Counted from the stretch's first letter, positions 15,439 through 24,799 are shown. The stretch: DNA of 64,000 nucleotides from Pseudomonas sp. UFMG81 (GCF_015354575.1 NZ_JACAFQ010000014.1:44388-108387), one strand, 5' to 3'. The notes: generated from the sequence alone by a model not told the origin. Numbers and translations: made by a program.

Positions 15439-16956
15439 ATGACTACGTCCCCTAGCACGTCTCCCACCCAGCGCCCCGAGGACGAAAACCTCGGTATTGG
15501 CGCCAACCTGGCCTACGGCCTGCAGCATGTTCTGACCATGTATGGCGGTATCGTTGCCGTACCGCTGATCCTCGGCCAGGCAGCCGGCCTGGCCCCGGCG
15601 GAGATCGGCCTGCTGATCGCGGCTTCGTTGTTCGCAGGCGGGCTGGCGACGCTGCTGCAGACCCTCGGCCTACCGTTCTTCGGTTGCCAGTTGCCGCTGG
15701 TGCAGGGCGTGTCGTTCGCTGGCGTCGCGACCATGGGGGCGATCCTCGGCAGCCAGGGCGGTGGTGGCCTGCCTGCGGTGCTGGGTGCGGTCATGGCGGC
15801 CTCGCTGATCGGTTTCCTGATCACCCCGGTGTTCTCGCGCATCACCAAGTTCTTCCCACCGCTGGTGACCGGCATCGTCATCACCACCATCGGCCTGACC
15901 CTGATGCCGGTGGCCGCGCGCTGGGTGATGGGCGGTAACAGCGCTTCGCCGGAGTTCGGCAGCGTGGCCAACATCGGCCTGGCGGCGCTGACCTTCGCCA
16001 TCGTTTTGCTGCTGAGCAAACTGGGTAACGCGACCATCTCGCGACTGTCGATCCTGCTGGCCATGGTCGCTGGCACACTGATCGCCTGGGCACTGGGCAT
16101 GACCGACTTCAGCAAGGTCACCGAAGGCCCGATCTTCGCCTTCCCCACCCCCTTCCACTTCGGCATGCCGACCTTCCACATCGCCGCGATCCTGTCGATG
16201 TGCATCGTGATCATGGTGACCCTGGTCGAGACCTCGGCCGACATCCTCGCGGTCGGTGAAATCATCGACACCAAGGTCGACTCCAAGCGCCTGGGCAATG
16301 GCCTGCGCGCCGACATGGCGTCGAGCATCCTGGCGCCGATCTTCGGCTCGTTCACCCAGAGCGCCTTTGCCCAGAACGTCGGGCTGGTGGCCGTGACCGG
16401 GGTCAAAAGCCGCTATGTGGTGGCCACCGGTGGCGTGATCCTGGTGGTGCTCGGCCTGCTGCCGATCATGGGCCGGATCATCGCTGCGGTACCGACCCCA
16501 GTATTGGGTGGCGCCGGCATCGTGCTGTTCGGCACCGTAGCGGCCAGCGGTATCCGCACCCTGTCGAAGGTCAACTACAAGAACAACGTCAACCTGATCA
16601 TCGTCGCCGCGTCGCTCGGCTTTGGCATGATCCCGATCGCCGCGCCGAACTTCTACCACAACTTCCCAAGCTGGTTCGAAACCATCTTCCACTCCGGTAT
16701 CAGCTCGGCGGCGATCATGGCCATCCTGCTGAACCTGATGTTCAACCACTTCACCACGGGCAACTCGGAAAACCAGTCGGTATTCGCCGCCGCCTACGAG
16801 CGCACCATCCAGTACTCGGACATCTCGTGCCTGCGCGATGGCGACTACTTCAAGGATGGCAAGCTGTTCGACGCCGACGGCAATGAAGTGCCGGTGATGG
16901 AGGTGGACGAGCATGGCAACCAGGCGCCCAGGCGCAGTGCGGTCGCCGAGCACTGA
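15439..16956 (+). CDS. NCS2 family purine/uracil:cation symporter
   Basis: Product of 505 aa with about 12-14 helices. The NCS2 pattern is clear: YGLQHVLTMYGGIVAVPLI near the N-terminus, QLPLVQGVSFAGVATMGAI, and the core ILAVGEIIDTK followed by GLRADMASSILAPIFGSFTQSAFAQNVGLV. These carriers import nucleobases (xanthine, uric acid, uracil) with protons. The hydrophilic C-terminal 60 residues are longer than in bacterial UraA. Substrate probably a purine; exact specificity is not decidable here. A strong terminator follows. Confidence 0.9.
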   Translation: MTTSPSTSPTQRPEDENLGIGANLAYGLQHVLTMYGGIVAVPLILGQAAGLAPAEIGLLIAASLFAGGLATLLQTLGLPFFGCQLPLVQGVSFAGVATMGAILGSQGGGGLPAVLGAVMAASLIGFLITPVFSRITKFFPPLVTGIVITTIGLTLMPVAARWVMGGNSASPEFGSVANIGLAALTFAIVLLLSKLGNATISRLSILLAMVAGTLIAWALGMTDFSKVTEGPIFAFPTPFHFGMPTFHIAAILSMCIVIMVTLVETSADILAVGEIIDTKVDSKRLGNGLRADMASSILAPIFGSFTQSAFAQNVGLVAVTGVKSRYVVATGGVILVVLGLLPIMGRIIAAVPTPVLGGAGIVLFGTVAASGIRTLSKVNYKNNVNLIIVAASLGFGMIPIAAPNFYHNFPSWFETIFHSGISSAAIMAILLNLMFNHFTTGNSENQSVFAAAYERTIQYSDISCLRDGDYFKDGKLFDADGNEVPVMEVDEHGNQAPRRSAVAEH

Positions 16957-16979
16957 CCGCTGACTGAAGCGGTCACGCA

Positions 16980-17016
16980 GGGGAGTCGACGCGCATCGTC
17001 GGCTCCCCTTTTTGTT
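16980..17016 (+). terminator. rho-independent terminator of purine permease
   Basis: GGGGAGTCGACG-CGCAT-CGTCGGCTCCCC with one mismatch, followed by TTTTTG. Placed 24 bases after the permease stop. Confidence 0.88.
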
Positions 17017-17047
17017 TACCCGCGAAAAGGCCCTGGCACAACGCTGA

Positions 17048-18415
17048 TCATTCGAACAAGGCATCCAACGCCTGCTCAAGGCGCGTCACCGCAATCACCT
17101 GCAACCCCGCCGGCGCCTCCTTGGGTGCATTGCCCTTGGGCACGATCGCGCGCTTGAAGCCATGCTTGGCCGCTTCCTTCAAACGCTCCTGGCCACTCGG
17201 CACCGGGCGCACCTCACCCGACAAGCCAATCTCGCCAAACACCAGCAACCCATGCGCCAACGGCCGGTTGCGCAGGCTCGACATCACCGCGGCCAGCAGC
17301 GCCAGGTCGGAGGCGGTCTCCAGCACCTTCACCCCGCCGACCACGTTGAGGAACACATCCTGATCGTGGGTGGGAATGCCGCCGTGGCGATGCAGCACCG
17401 CCAGCAGCATGGCCAGCCGGTTCTGGTCCAGGCCCAGGGTGACCCGCCGCGGGTTGGACAGGTGGCTGTCATCGACCAGTGCCTGCACCTCCACCAGCAT
17501 CGGCCGGGTACCCTCCCAGGTGGCCATCACCACACTGCCGGACACCTCTTCCTGGGTGCGGTTGAGAAAAATCGCCGAGGGGTTGGACACTTCCTTGAGG
17601 CCACGGTCGGTCATGCCGAACACGCCCAGCTCGTTGACCGCCCCGAAACGGTTCTTCACCGCCCGCAACAGGCGCAGGCGGCCGTCCGATTCACCCTCGA
17701 AATACAGCACGGTATCGACCATGTGCTCCAGCACCCGTGGCCCTGCCAGCGAACCTTCCTTGGTGACGTGGCCAACCAGGAAGATCGCCGTGCCGCTCTG
17801 CTTGGCGTAACGCACCAGCAAGGCCGCGCTCTCGCGCACCTGGGCCACGCCACCGGGCGCGGATTGCAGCTGCTCGGTGAAGATGGTCTGGATCGAGTCG
17901 ATCACCATCACCCGCGGCTTTTCATGGCGGGCGGTGGCGATGATCGCCTCGATGCAGGTTTCGGTCATCACCTTGAGCTGGTCCTGGGGCAGGCCCAGGC
18001 GCCGCGAGCGCATGGCCACCTGCTGCTGCGATTCTTCCCCGGTGACATACAGCGCTGGCATGTACGTGGCGATGTTGCACAGGGTTTGCAACAGGATGGT
18101 CGACTTGCCGATGCCCGGGTCACCGCCGATCAGCACCACCGAGCCATCCACCAGGCCGCCGCCGAGTACCCGGTCGAGCTCGGTGCTGCTGGTGGTGAAG
18201 CGCGGGATTTCCTCGACGCTGACCTCGGCGAGGGTCTTGATCTGCGCCTGCTGCCCGGCCCAGCCGGTGCGCCCGCTGGGCGCCGCCGCGCCACCGCTTT
18301 CGATCATGGTCTCGACCAGGGTGTTCCAGGCCCCGCAATCACCACACTGGCCGGCCCATTTGGGGAAGGTCGCGCCGCACTCGGTGCAGCCATACAAACG
18401 CTTGGCCTTGGCCAT
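17048..18415 (-). CDS. radA: RadA/Sms DNA repair ATPase
   Basis: Product of 455 aa, standard length. RadA is a RecA-like helicase that drives branch migration and processes recombination intermediates. N-terminal zinc finger with Cys 10, 13, 24 and 27; Walker A GDPGIGKST; the RadA-specific KNRFG motif; and a C-terminal Lon-protease-like domain (HGLLVFGEIGLSGEVRPV). The ATG at 18415 is chosen because MAKAKRLYGC is the conserved N-terminus and GGAG precedes it; longer starts would run into the mscL promoter region. Confidence 0.97.
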   Translation of the reverse strand: MAKAKRLYGCTECGATFPKWAGQCGDCGAWNTLVETMIESGGAAAPSGRTGWAGQQAQIKTLAEVSVEEIPRFTTSSTELDRVLGGGLVDGSVVLIGGDPGIGKSTILLQTLCNIATYMPALYVTGEESQQQVAMRSRRLGLPQDQLKVMTETCIEAIIATARHEKPRVMVIDSIQTIFTEQLQSAPGGVAQVRESAALLVRYAKQSGTAIFLVGHVTKEGSLAGPRVLEHMVDTVLYFEGESDGRLRLLRAVKNRFGAVNELGVFGMTDRGLKEVSNPSAIFLNRTQEEVSGSVVMATWEGTRPMLVEVQALVDDSHLSNPRRVTLGLDQNRLAMLLAVLHRHGGIPTHDQDVFLNVVGGVKVLETASDLALLAAVMSSLRNRPLAHGLLVFGEIGLSGEVRPVPSGQERLKEAAKHGFKRAIVPKGNAPKEAPAGLQVIAVTRLEQALDALFE

Positions 18416-18593
18416 GGGCGGGGTCTCCTGGAAAAAACCGCCATGATAGCCGAAGCAGCACGTGTCTCGAACGCGCCGGGATGCGACAAAACTATTCGAT
18501 CTAACCGCAGTCTGTAGCCCTGAATGCAACGCATGAAGCGTTTTAGTGGCTTACACTGCGTCTACCTCACCATTTGTTACAAGGAAATCGAAC

Positions 18594-19007
18594 ATGGGCA
18601 TGCTCAGTGAGTTCAAAGCCTTCGCGGTCAAGGGAAATGTCGTGGACATGGCCGTTGGTATCATCATCGGCGCGGCTTTCGGCAAGATCGTCTCGTCGTT
18701 CGTCGGCGACGTGATCATGCCACCGATAGGCCTGCTCATCGGGGGTGTGGACTTCAGTGACCTGGCCGTCACCCTCAAGGCCGCCGAAGGTGATGTACCA
18801 GCCGTGGTGCTGGCCTACGGCAAGTTCATCCAGACCGTCCTCGATTTCATCATCGTCGCCTTCGCCATCTTCATGGGCGTGAAAGCGATCAACCGCCTCA
18901 AGCGCGAAGAAGCCGTGGCACCGAGCGCCCCGCCGGTACCGAGCGCCGAAGAAACCCTGCTGACCGAGATCCGCGACCTGCTCAAGGCGCAGAACCGCCA
19001 GCCCTGA
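18594..19007 (+). CDS. mscL: large-conductance mechanosensitive channel
   Basis: Product of 137 aa, full length. Inner-membrane homopentamer that opens under membrane tension during osmotic downshock. Family signatures: [41 protein letters not shown] (helix 1), a second helix at about 75-97, and the amphipathic C-terminal helix. AAGGAAA precedes the ATG at 18594. Divergent from radA; a shared terminator separates it from the convergent fpr gene. Confidence 0.97.
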   Translation: MGMLSEFKAFAVKGNVVDMAVGIIIGAAFGKIVSSFVGDVIMPPIGLLIGGVDFSDLAVTLKAAEGDVPAVVLAYGKFIQTVLDFIIVAFAIFMGVKAINRLKREEAVAPSAPPVPSAEETLLTEIRDLLKAQNRQP

Positions 19008-19018
19008 GGCTGCACATG

Positions 19019-19046
19019 AAAACGGCGCCCGATGGGCGCCGTTTCG
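19019..19046. terminator. bidirectional terminator between mscL and fpr
   Basis: AAACGGCGCCC-GAT-GGGCGCCGTTT, an 11-bp stem with short A and T flanks, exactly between the two convergent stops. Confidence 0.85.
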
Positions 19047-19823
19047 TTACCAGTAGTTCTCTACCGCCACCTGCCCCGGCCGCTTGCTCAGGCTCAGTTG
19101 CAGGTCACGCGCCTTGAGCACTTTGCGCGTCTCGTCGATCATGTCCGGGTTGCCGCACAGCATGATCCGCGAGTGCTCGGTGGACAGCTCCAGCCCCGCC
19201 GCCTTCTCCAGCCCACCGTTCTCGATCAGCGTGGTGATCCGCGCATTCAACGCCCCCGGATGCGCCTCGCGAGTGACCACCGGGATGAATTGCAACTTGC
19301 CGGCGAATTCGGCCAGGTAGTCGCGCTGCTCCAGCCCGGCGATCTCGTCCACGTAGGCCAACTCCTTGGCTTCGCGCACCGAATACACCAGTTTGATGTT
19401 GTCGAATCGCTCCCAAGCCTCGAAGTCCTGGAGGATCGACATGAAGGGCGCGATGCCGGTACCGGTGGCCAACAGCCACAGGTCGCGGCCACCGACAAAG
19501 CGGTCGAGGGTCAGGTAGCCAAATGCCTGGCGGTCGATCAATAGGGTATCGCCCTTGCCCAGCCGGCTAAGCTCGCTGGTGAACTCACCGCCCGGCACCA
19601 CGATGGAGAAAAAATCGAGGTATTCGTCGTGGGGCGCGCTGACCATCGAGTACGCACGCCATACCACGCTCCCATCGGCCTTGGTCACGCCCAGGCGGGC
19701 GAACTGCCCGGAGCGAAAACGAAAGCCCGGGTCGCGGGTGACCCGCAGGCTGAACAGGTTCGGCGTCAGCGGCTGGACATCGAGCAGGGTCTGGCGGGTG
19801 AACTTGTCGGCGCTGGCGGTCAT
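19047..19823 (-). CDS. fpr: ferredoxin(flavodoxin)-NADP+ reductase
   Basis: Product of 258 aa. FAD enzyme moving electrons between NADPH and ferredoxin/flavodoxin, linked to redox defence and Fe-S supply. Visible: FAD motif RAYSMVSAP, NADP motif GTGIAPF, and MLCGNPDMI. It ends in a Trp (VENYW) like the E. coli FPR subclass, not the FVEK type. The ATG at 19823 has GGAG six nt upstream; the longer frame start at 19898 is unlikely. Convergent with mscL and divergent from the LuxR gene. Confidence 0.93.
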   Translation of the reverse strand: MTASADKFTRQTLLDVQPLTPNLFSLRVTRDPGFRFRSGQFARLGVTKADGSVVWRAYSMVSAPHDEYLDFFSIVVPGGEFTSELSRLGKGDTLLIDRQAFGYLTLDRFVGGRDLWLLATGTGIAPFMSILQDFEAWERFDNIKLVYSVREAKELAYVDEIAGLEQRDYLAEFAGKLQFIPVVTREAHPGALNARITTLIENGGLEKAAGLELSTEHSRIMLCGNPDMIDETRKVLKARDLQLSLSKRPGQVAVENYW

Positions 19824-20035
19824 GACGGGCTCCAAAAAACAGATGCGCCAAGTGTCGCGCAAAGCGATGGAGATAAACACCACCGGTTTGTAGGGCATCG
19901 ACTTTAACGGACAAGAAACTGCGCAAAAACCCCGGCAGCTATAACAAAAAAACCCAGCACAGAACGAGGACTTTTCCTACACTTCGCCCGTGCAGTCTGC
20001 TTATTGGATCCAACGGATTTCAGGGAGCTTCACCG

Positions 20036-20740
20036 ATGTCACAGTGGACCAGCGAACAGCTTCAGCAGATGCTGAGCGAACGTGACCCTCACGCATTGTT
20101 TCGCCGGGCGGTCGACTTGGTTCAGCTATTCGAGATGGATTTTCTCGGCATGACGCTGCACCTTCACCTTGCCGGTCACGATCCACAGATCATCCTGCAC
20201 AGCAATTACCCGCGTGGCTGGATCGAAGCCTACCGGGACTGCAATTTCGTCAGCATCGACCCTGTCATCACCCAGTGTCGTAAATCCACCCTGCCCCTGC
20301 TGTGGCACGACGACCTGTACAACGAGGTCCCCTTGCTGCGCGAAGCGGCCTGCGCCCATGGCCTCAAGCATGGATGGACCCAGTCGTTGTATGACATGCG
20401 TCACAACGAGTGCCAATTGAGTGTGGCCAGGCCCACGACGCCTGTAAGCAATTTCGAGCTTTACGAGAAAGGCGCGCAGATCATGTGGTTGTGCCAGGTG
20501 CTGCATGCCGTGTTCAGCGAACACTACCTGACATGCAATGGCTCGGCCCCACACCTCAGCAAGCGAGAGCTGGAGGTGATCAAGTGGTCCGCGGAAGGCA
20601 AGATCGCCGAAGATGTCGCGAAGATACTTTCACTGTCGACCAGCACGGTGAACTTCCACATCCGTAGCGTCATCCAGAAAACCAACACCACCAACAAAGT
20701 AGCCGCCATCGTCAACGTGGTCCGCCACGGCCTGCTGTAG
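20036..20740 (+). CDS. ppoR: LuxR-family AHL-type regulator (solo), probable PpoR
   Basis: Product of 234 aa, a full quorum-sensing LuxR: autoinducer-binding domain (1-165) and GerE-type HTH (175-230, LSKRELEVIKWSAEGK, STVNFHIRSVIQKT). The ligand-pocket residues are kept in GWIEAY and SIDPV (Trp, Tyr, Asp, Pro) and a later Trp. No luxI synthase lies anywhere in the window, so it is a LuxR solo. Its position between fpr and rlmG near radA-mscL matches, from memory, the locus of PpoR in P. putida. The family call is strong; the name is inference from context. Confidence 0.88.
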   Translation: MSQWTSEQLQQMLSERDPHALFRRAVDLVQLFEMDFLGMTLHLHLAGHDPQIILHSNYPRGWIEAYRDCNFVSIDPVITQCRKSTLPLLWHDDLYNEVPLLREAACAHGLKHGWTQSLYDMRHNECQLSVARPTTPVSNFELYEKGAQIMWLCQVLHAVFSEHYLTCNGSAPHLSKRELEVIKWSAEGKIAEDVAKILSLSTSTVNFHIRSVIQKTNTTNKVAAIVNVVRHGLL

Positions 20741-20826
20741 CCCCCCAAAGCGCAAAGACCTGTAGAATCCCAGGCCTCAAGTCCGTCGCCCCTCGCGGCG
20801 GCCAGATCCGCGCCGAGCCGTATGCC

Positions 20827-21951
20827 ATGCCCTTGTTCGAAACGCCCTTCGCCAACCTCGACCTGATTCGCCAGCCGCCCCAGGCCAATGACCCGCTGCT
20901 GGCCTTCGATGCCGCCGACCAATACCTGCTGGAGCACCTGGCCACCCAAGCGCCCCAGGCCAACTGTCGAGTCCTGGTACTCAACGACAGCTTCGGCGCG
21001 CTGGCCGCCAGCCTGGCCGGTACATTGGATGTCACCAGCAGCGGCGACTCGCACCTGGCGCGCATGGCCCTGGAGAAGAACCTGGCAGGCAACGGCAAGC
21101 CATTCGATGCCGTACCATTCGTGCCCGCCAACGAGCAGTGGCAGGGGCTGTTCGACCGCGTGCTGGTCCGGGTGCCAAAAACCCTGGCGCTGCTCGAAGA
21201 ACAGCTGATTCGGCTGCAGGGCCAGCTGGCCCCCGGCGCCGAAGTGATTGCCGGGGCCATGATCAAGCACCTGCCACGAGCCGCAGGCGACCTGATGGAG
21301 AAGTACATCGGCCCTGTGCAGGCTTCGCTTGCGCAGAAGAAAGCCCGCCTGCTCATCGCCACCGTAGCCGAACGCCCGCTCGCCCGCTCGCCCTATCCCA
21401 GCCGCTACCGCTTGGACAAGCCGGCCCTGGAGCTGGTCAACCATGCCAACGTGTTCTGCCGCGAAGGCCTGGACATCGGCACCCGCGCCTTCCTGCCGCA
21501 TCTGCCTCGCGACCTGGGCCGCGCACGGGTGGCCGACCTGGGTTGCGGTAACGGCGTGCTGGCAATCGCCAGCGCCCTGGCCAATCCGGATGCGCATTTC
21601 ACCTTGGTGGACGAGTCGTACATGGCGGTGCAGTCGGCACGGGAGAACTGGCAAGCCGCACTGGGTGATCGCAAAGCGGTGATCCAGGCGGCGGATGGCC
21701 TGGCGGGGCAGGAAAAGCAGTCGCTGGACGTGGTGCTGTGCAACCCGCCGTTCCACCAGCAGCAGGTGGTCGGCGACTTCCTCGCCTGGCGCATGTTCCA
21801 GCAGGCCCGCGAGGCGTTGGAGGTGGGTGGTGCGCTGTACATCGTCGGCAACCGCCACCTGGGCTACCACAGCAAGCTGGCGCGGCTGTTCCGAGGGGTG
21901 GAGCAGGTTGCCGCCACACCCAAGTTCGTGGTGCTCAAGGCCCGGAAATGA
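20827..21951 (+). CDS. rlmG: 23S rRNA m2G1835 methyltransferase
   Basis: Product of 374 aa. SAM-dependent enzyme modifying G1835 of 23S rRNA. It has the two-domain RsmC/RlmG layout: a degenerate N-terminal methyltransferase-like domain and a catalytic C-terminal domain with VADLGCGNGVLA (SAM motif I, about residue 235) and the NPPF catalytic motif (about 303). GTRAFLPHLP is a typical lead-in. It has no close upstream partner and is followed by a REP. Confidence 0.93.
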   Translation: MPLFETPFANLDLIRQPPQANDPLLAFDAADQYLLEHLATQAPQANCRVLVLNDSFGALAASLAGTLDVTSSGDSHLARMALEKNLAGNGKPFDAVPFVPANEQWQGLFDRVLVRVPKTLALLEEQLIRLQGQLAPGAEVIAGAMIKHLPRAAGDLMEKYIGPVQASLAQKKARLLIATVAERPLARSPYPSRYRLDKPALELVNHANVFCREGLDIGTRAFLPHLPRDLGRARVADLGCGNGVLAIASALANPDAHFTLVDESYMAVQSARENWQAALGDRKAVIQAADGLAGQEKQSLDVVLCNPPFHQQQVVGDFLAWRMFQQAREALEVGGALYIVGNRHLGYHSKLARLFRGVEQVAATPKFVVLKARK

Positions 21952-21978
21952 AGCAGGGCCGCTGTGCGGCCCTTCGCC

Positions 21979-22029
21979 AGCAAGGCTGGCTCCTACAGGG
22001 GCTCACGTAACCTGTAGGAGCCAGCCCCG
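21979..22029. repeat. REP inverted pair
   Basis: CAAGGCTGGCTCCTACAGG and its inverse CCTGTAGGAGCCAGCC, separated by about 11 bases, between convergent rlmG and the cio cluster. The sequence is a variant of the GGAGCGGCCTTG class. Confidence 0.85.
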
Positions 22030-22037
22030 CTTTCAGC

Positions 22038-22181
22038 TCAGTGCGTGCTCAACCCCGCCGCGCTCATGAACATGCGCATGCCATAGGCCACCACCCCGAG
22101 CGCCGCAACACTCAGTGCCCAGATCAGTACCAGCCAACCCACACGCTGCCACAATGGTTTTTTCTCTTCGCTGCTCATCAT
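22038..22181 (-). CDS. small CioA/B-associated membrane protein (DUF2474, CydX-like)
   Basis: Product of 47 aa with a single membrane helix (WLVLIWALSVAALGVVAYGM) and a short charged N-terminus (MMSSEEKKPLWQRVG). It lies 10 nt after cioB with AGGAG upstream of the ATG at 22181. Small one-helix proteins encoded directly after cytochrome bd-type subunit II are accessory subunits of the oxidase, like CydX. This matches the DUF2474 group found after cioAB. Below the usual gene-calling size, but well supported. Confidence 0.85.
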   Translation of the reverse strand: MMSSEEKKPLWQRVGWLVLIWALSVAALGVVAYGMRMFMSAAGLSTH

Positions 22182-22191
22182 CACACCGCTC

Positions 22192-23199
22192 CTAGTGATA
22201 GCCATCGTCGTGGGTCACCTTGCCGCGGAACACGTAGTAGCTCCAGTAGGTGTACCCGAGGATGAACGGCAGGATGAACAGCGTGCCCACCAGCATGAAG
22301 CCCTGACTCTGTGGCGGCGCTGCGGCGTCCCAGATGCTGATCGACGGCGGGATGATGTTCGGCCACAGGCTGATGCCCAGGCCGCTGTAGCCGAGGAAGA
22401 TCAGCACCAGGGTGAGCAGGAACGGCGTGTAGTGCGCATTGCGTGCCACCGCCCGCAGCAAGCCGTAGAAGGTCACCAGCACCAGGATCGGCACCGGCAT
22501 GAACCACAACAGGTTAGGCATGCTGAACCAACGGTCGGCGATCTGCGGGTAGGCGATCGGCGTCCACAGGCTGACGATACCGATCACCGCCAGTAGCACC
22601 AGTGCCAGTGGCCGGGCCATGTCGTGCATTTTCCGTTGCAGCGGCCCTTCGGTCTTCATGATCAGCCAGGTGCAGCCCAGCAGGGTGTAGGCGACGATCA
22701 AACCCAAACCAGAGAACAGGGTGAACGGCGTCAGCCAATCCAGGTAGCCGCCGACGAACTTGCGGTCGACCACCTTGAAGCCCTCGATGAAGGCCCCCAG
22801 CGCCACACCCTGGAAGAAGGTCGCGACCAGCGAGCCCCAGATGAACGCCTTGTCCCAGATATGCCGCCGGTTGGCCCGGGCCTTGAAGCGGAACTCGAAG
22901 GCCACGCCACGGAAGATCAGGCCCACCAGCATCAGGATCAGCGGCAGGTACAAAGCCTCCAGCACCACCGAATAGGCCAGCGGGAAGGCACCGAACAACG
23001 CCGCGCCACCCAGCACCAGCCAGGTCTCGTTGCCGTCCCATACCGGGGCCACGGTGTTCATCATCACATCGCGGTCACGCTCATCCTGGACGAACGGGAA
23101 GAGCATGCCGATCCCCAGGTCGAAACCATCCATTACCACATACATCATGACGCCGAAGATGATGATCACGGCCCAGATCAGCGGAAGATCGATACCCAT
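22192..23199 (-). CDS. cioB: cyanide-insensitive quinol oxidase subunit II
   Basis: Product of 335 aa with eight or so helices; the CydB family start (LPLIWAVIIIFGVMMYVVMDGFDLGIGML) and WDGNETWLVLGG are visible. It forms the heterodimer with CioA in the inner membrane, oxidising ubiquinol and reducing O2 to water without proton pumping. It starts 1 nt after the stop of cioA, and a 47-aa third subunit follows, so this is a three-gene operon. Confidence 0.95.
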   Translation of the reverse strand: MGIDLPLIWAVIIIFGVMMYVVMDGFDLGIGMLFPFVQDERDRDVMMNTVAPVWDGNETWLVLGGAALFGAFPLAYSVVLEALYLPLILMLVGLIFRGVAFEFRFKARANRRHIWDKAFIWGSLVATFFQGVALGAFIEGFKVVDRKFVGGYLDWLTPFTLFSGLGLIVAYTLLGCTWLIMKTEGPLQRKMHDMARPLALVLLAVIGIVSLWTPIAYPQIADRWFSMPNLLWFMPVPILVLVTFYGLLRAVARNAHYTPFLLTLVLIFLGYSGLGISLWPNIIPPSISIWDAAAPPQSQGFMLVGTLFILPFILGYTYWSYYVFRGKVTHDDGYH

Positions 23200-23200
23200 C

Positions 23201-24637
23201 TCAGTTCCCCTTGCTCAGGCGGGTGGAGTCGGCCTCATGGCCTTCATCGGCGGCGGACAACGGCCGTGCCGGCGTGCGTTTCTGGCCAGGGCCACCCGGG
23301 GTGTGCTCCTCGCCTTCGCCAGTCTTCGGCCCTTTGCGCACCAGGCGCATCATGTAGCCGATGCCGGTGCCGAACAGCGCGAAGTAGACCACCACGAACA
23401 TCACCAGGGTGAAGCCGAGCTGGGCATAACTGTGGTTGGACACACCGTCGGCGGTGCGCATCAGCCCGTACACCACCCAGGGCTGGCGACCGATCTCGGT
23501 GGTGAACCAGCCGGCAAGGATCGCGATCAATCCCGAGGGCCCCATCCACAGGGTCAGGTAGAGGAACGGCCGCGAGCTGTACAACGTGCCGCGCTTGCGC
23601 AGCCACAGGCTCCACAGGCCGACGAAGATCATCAACATGCCCAGGCCGACCATGACCCGGAACGACCAGAACACAATGGTCGAGTTGGGCCGGTCTTCGG
23701 GCGGGAACTCCTTCATCGCCGGGACCTGCTTGTCCAGGCTGTGGGTGAGGATCAGGCTGCCCAAGGCCGGGATTTCGATCTTGTAACGGGTGGTCTCGGC
23801 CTGCATGTCCGGGATGCCGAACAGGATCAGCGGCGTCGGCTCGCCCGGTTTGTTCTCCCAGTGCCCTTCGATGGCAGCGATCTTCGCCGGCTGGTGCTTG
23901 AGGGTGTTGAGGCCGTGGAAGTCACCGATGACCGCCTGGACCGGCGCGACAATCAGCGCCATCCACATGGCCATCGACAGCATCTTGCGCACTGCCGGGT
24001 TGTCCCGACCACGCAACAGGTGCCAGGCCGCCGAGGCGCCGACGAAGAACGCGGTGGCAACGAAGGCCGCGGTAGCCATGTGCATCAGGCGGTAAGGGAA
24101 GGACGGGTTGAAAATCACCGCAATCCAGTCCACCGGGATCACCTGGCCATTGACGATTTCGTAGCCCTGGGGCGTCTGCATCCAGCTGTTGGAGGCCAGG
24201 ATCCAGAAGGTCGACATCAGCGTGCCAAGCGCCACCATGCAAGTGGCGAAGAAGTGCAGGCCACGGCCGACACGGTTCCAGCCGAATAGCATGACGCCGA
24301 GGAAGCCGGCCTCGAGGAAGAACGCCGTCAGCACCTCGTAGGTGAGCAGCGGGCCGGTGATGGAGCCGGCGAAGTCGGAGAACTGGCTCCAGTTGGTACC
24401 GAACTGATAGGCCATCACCAGGCCGGACACGACGCCCATGCCGAAGTTGACGGCGAAGATCTTCGACCAGAAGTGGTAGAGGTCACGGTAGGTGTTGTCG
24501 CCGGTCTTCAGCCAGAGGCCTTCGAGCACCGCCAGGTAGCTGGCGAGGCCAATGGTGATGGCCGGGAACAGGATGTGAAAGGACACGGTAAAGGCAAACT
24601 GGATTCGGGCGAGCTCTAGGGCTTCTAATCCGAACAT
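23201..24637 (-). CDS. cioA: cyanide-insensitive quinol oxidase subunit I (bd-type)
   Basis: Product of 478 aa, the heme-bearing subunit. Signatures: ELARIQFAFTVSFHILFPAITIG (N-terminal helix with heme His), GRQPWVVYGLMRTADGVS and a short quinol loop, as in the Cio subgroup rather than long-loop CydA. GAGGAAG precedes the ATG at 24637. A perfect ANR/FNR box lies about 150 bp upstream, which points to oxygen control. The hydrophilic C-terminal tail is typical. Confidence 0.95.
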   Translation of the reverse strand: MFGLEALELARIQFAFTVSFHILFPAITIGLASYLAVLEGLWLKTGDNTYRDLYHFWSKIFAVNFGMGVVSGLVMAYQFGTNWSQFSDFAGSITGPLLTYEVLTAFFLEAGFLGVMLFGWNRVGRGLHFFATCMVALGTLMSTFWILASNSWMQTPQGYEIVNGQVIPVDWIAVIFNPSFPYRLMHMATAAFVATAFFVGASAAWHLLRGRDNPAVRKMLSMAMWMALIVAPVQAVIGDFHGLNTLKHQPAKIAAIEGHWENKPGEPTPLILFGIPDMQAETTRYKIEIPALGSLILTHSLDKQVPAMKEFPPEDRPNSTIVFWSFRVMVGLGMLMIFVGLWSLWLRKRGTLYSSRPFLYLTLWMGPSGLIAILAGWFTTEIGRQPWVVYGLMRTADGVSNHSYAQLGFTLVMFVVVYFALFGTGIGYMMRLVRKGPKTGEGEEHTPGGPGQKRTPARPLSAADEGHEADSTRLSKGN

Positions 24638-24785
24638 GGTGCTTCCTCTTCAGATAATCCGGCGTCCAGGCCTGTGGCCCTTGTCGCCCACTGCCCCCAC
24701 AGTGATCGAGAGTGGCTCGTTGGAATTGTTCTGTTCGATCGCAGGGATTGCGGCCCGAAGGCCCTATTCGTTGCATCTGGAACGA

Positions 24786-24799
24786 TTGATCCAGATCAA
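24786..24799. promoter_or_regulatory. ANR (FNR-type) box upstream of cioA
   Basis: TTGATCCAGATCAA: exact match to TTGAT-N4-ATCAA, in the 345-base gap between cioA (-) and the MFS gene (+). ANR senses low oxygen through an Fe-S cluster. At 149 bases from the cioA start codon the site may activate or repress, depending on the unmapped start of transcription. It could also act on the divergent gene 184 bases away. The rest of the gap has no gene. Confidence 0.8.
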
